A DNA stretch of 20,000 nucleotides from Neoscytalidium dimidiatum (Eukaryota; Ascomycota; Dothideomycetes; Botryosphaeriales; Botryosphaeriaceae). The notes under the pieces were generated by a model that had not been told where the DNA came from, made no database searches, and saw only the letters and a list, made by a program, of their open reading frames with translations. The stretch lies in the NCBI GenBank assembly GCA_037367355.1, contig JAVSCG010000017.1, positions 1 through 20,000 of the forward strand. The letters are read 5' to 3'. The position numbers were made by a program, and so were the translations under genes. Shown in pieces: positions 19,930 through 20,000 of this stretch. How positions within the stretch are numbered: the stretch's first letter is position 1; each line of letters opens with the position of its first letter.

Positions 19930-20000
19930 CTGCGATAAGCAGTGAGTCAGAAAGCCGTGAAGCTCGGGAAGCATGGAGTAAGTGCTCGAAGAGTGTTGAC

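Noticed and set aside
1..20000. tRNA, rRNA or CRISPR features
   Set aside because: I looked for B-box-like GGTTCGA stretches and regularly spaced repeats on both strands and found none that hold up.

Overview
The window reads as nuclear DNA of a filamentous ascomycete (Pezizomycotina; the exact class cannot be told from here). The genes have short GT-AG introns of about 50-210 bases with GTAAGT/GTACGT/GTATGT-like donors and CTAAC/CTGAC-like branch sites. The proteins belong to fungal families, including a GH55 glucanase, a large dynamin-like GTPase with fungal signature blocks, and fungal-only hypothetical families. I see no operons, CRISPR arrays, rRNA, recognisable tRNA or intact transposon.

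Layout from left to right. (1) Bases 1-490 hold a weak candidate for the 3' end of a plus-strand gene entering from the left. (2) 640-1395 (minus) is an intronless secreted protein with a bacterial-type lytic transglycosylase/GH23 fold and a TATA box upstream. (3) 1396-4223 is a long gene-poor stretch with a probable broken gene on the minus strand near 2740-3195. (4) 4224-7157 (plus) is a five-exon secreted GH55 glucan 1,3-beta-glucosidase, including a 29-base exon. (5) 7158-9139 has no gene I can support. (6) 9140-10673 (plus) is the mitochondrial ADP/ATP carrier in six exons, one of only 18 bases. (7) 11511-12302 (plus) is a proline-rich fungal protein of unknown function with an SLEHPPGY motif, preceded by a compact CACGTG/CCAAT/CRE-like cluster. 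(8) 12620-12958 (plus) is a possible small gene. (9) 13783-18122 (minus) is a three-exon, 1402-residue nuclear-type dynamin-like GTPase. (10) 19069-19410 (plus) is a 113-residue protein with two copies of LGDPVSLKAET, divergent from the GTPase. (11) The right edge has a weak candidate for the last exon of a minus-strand gene.

The genes do not form a visible pathway. The two secreted enzymes near the left (a peptidoglycan-cleaving-type fold and a beta-1,3-glucanase) both act on polysaccharide walls and could serve in competition with, or feeding on, other microbes; that link is inference from proximity and family only. The carrier is core metabolism. The observations most worth following are the GTPase with a ubiquitin-like N-terminal segment and nuclear-localisation cluster, the codon-diverged but residue-identical repeat in the 113-residue protein, the bacterial-type transglycosylase, and the broken gene in the left intergenic region.
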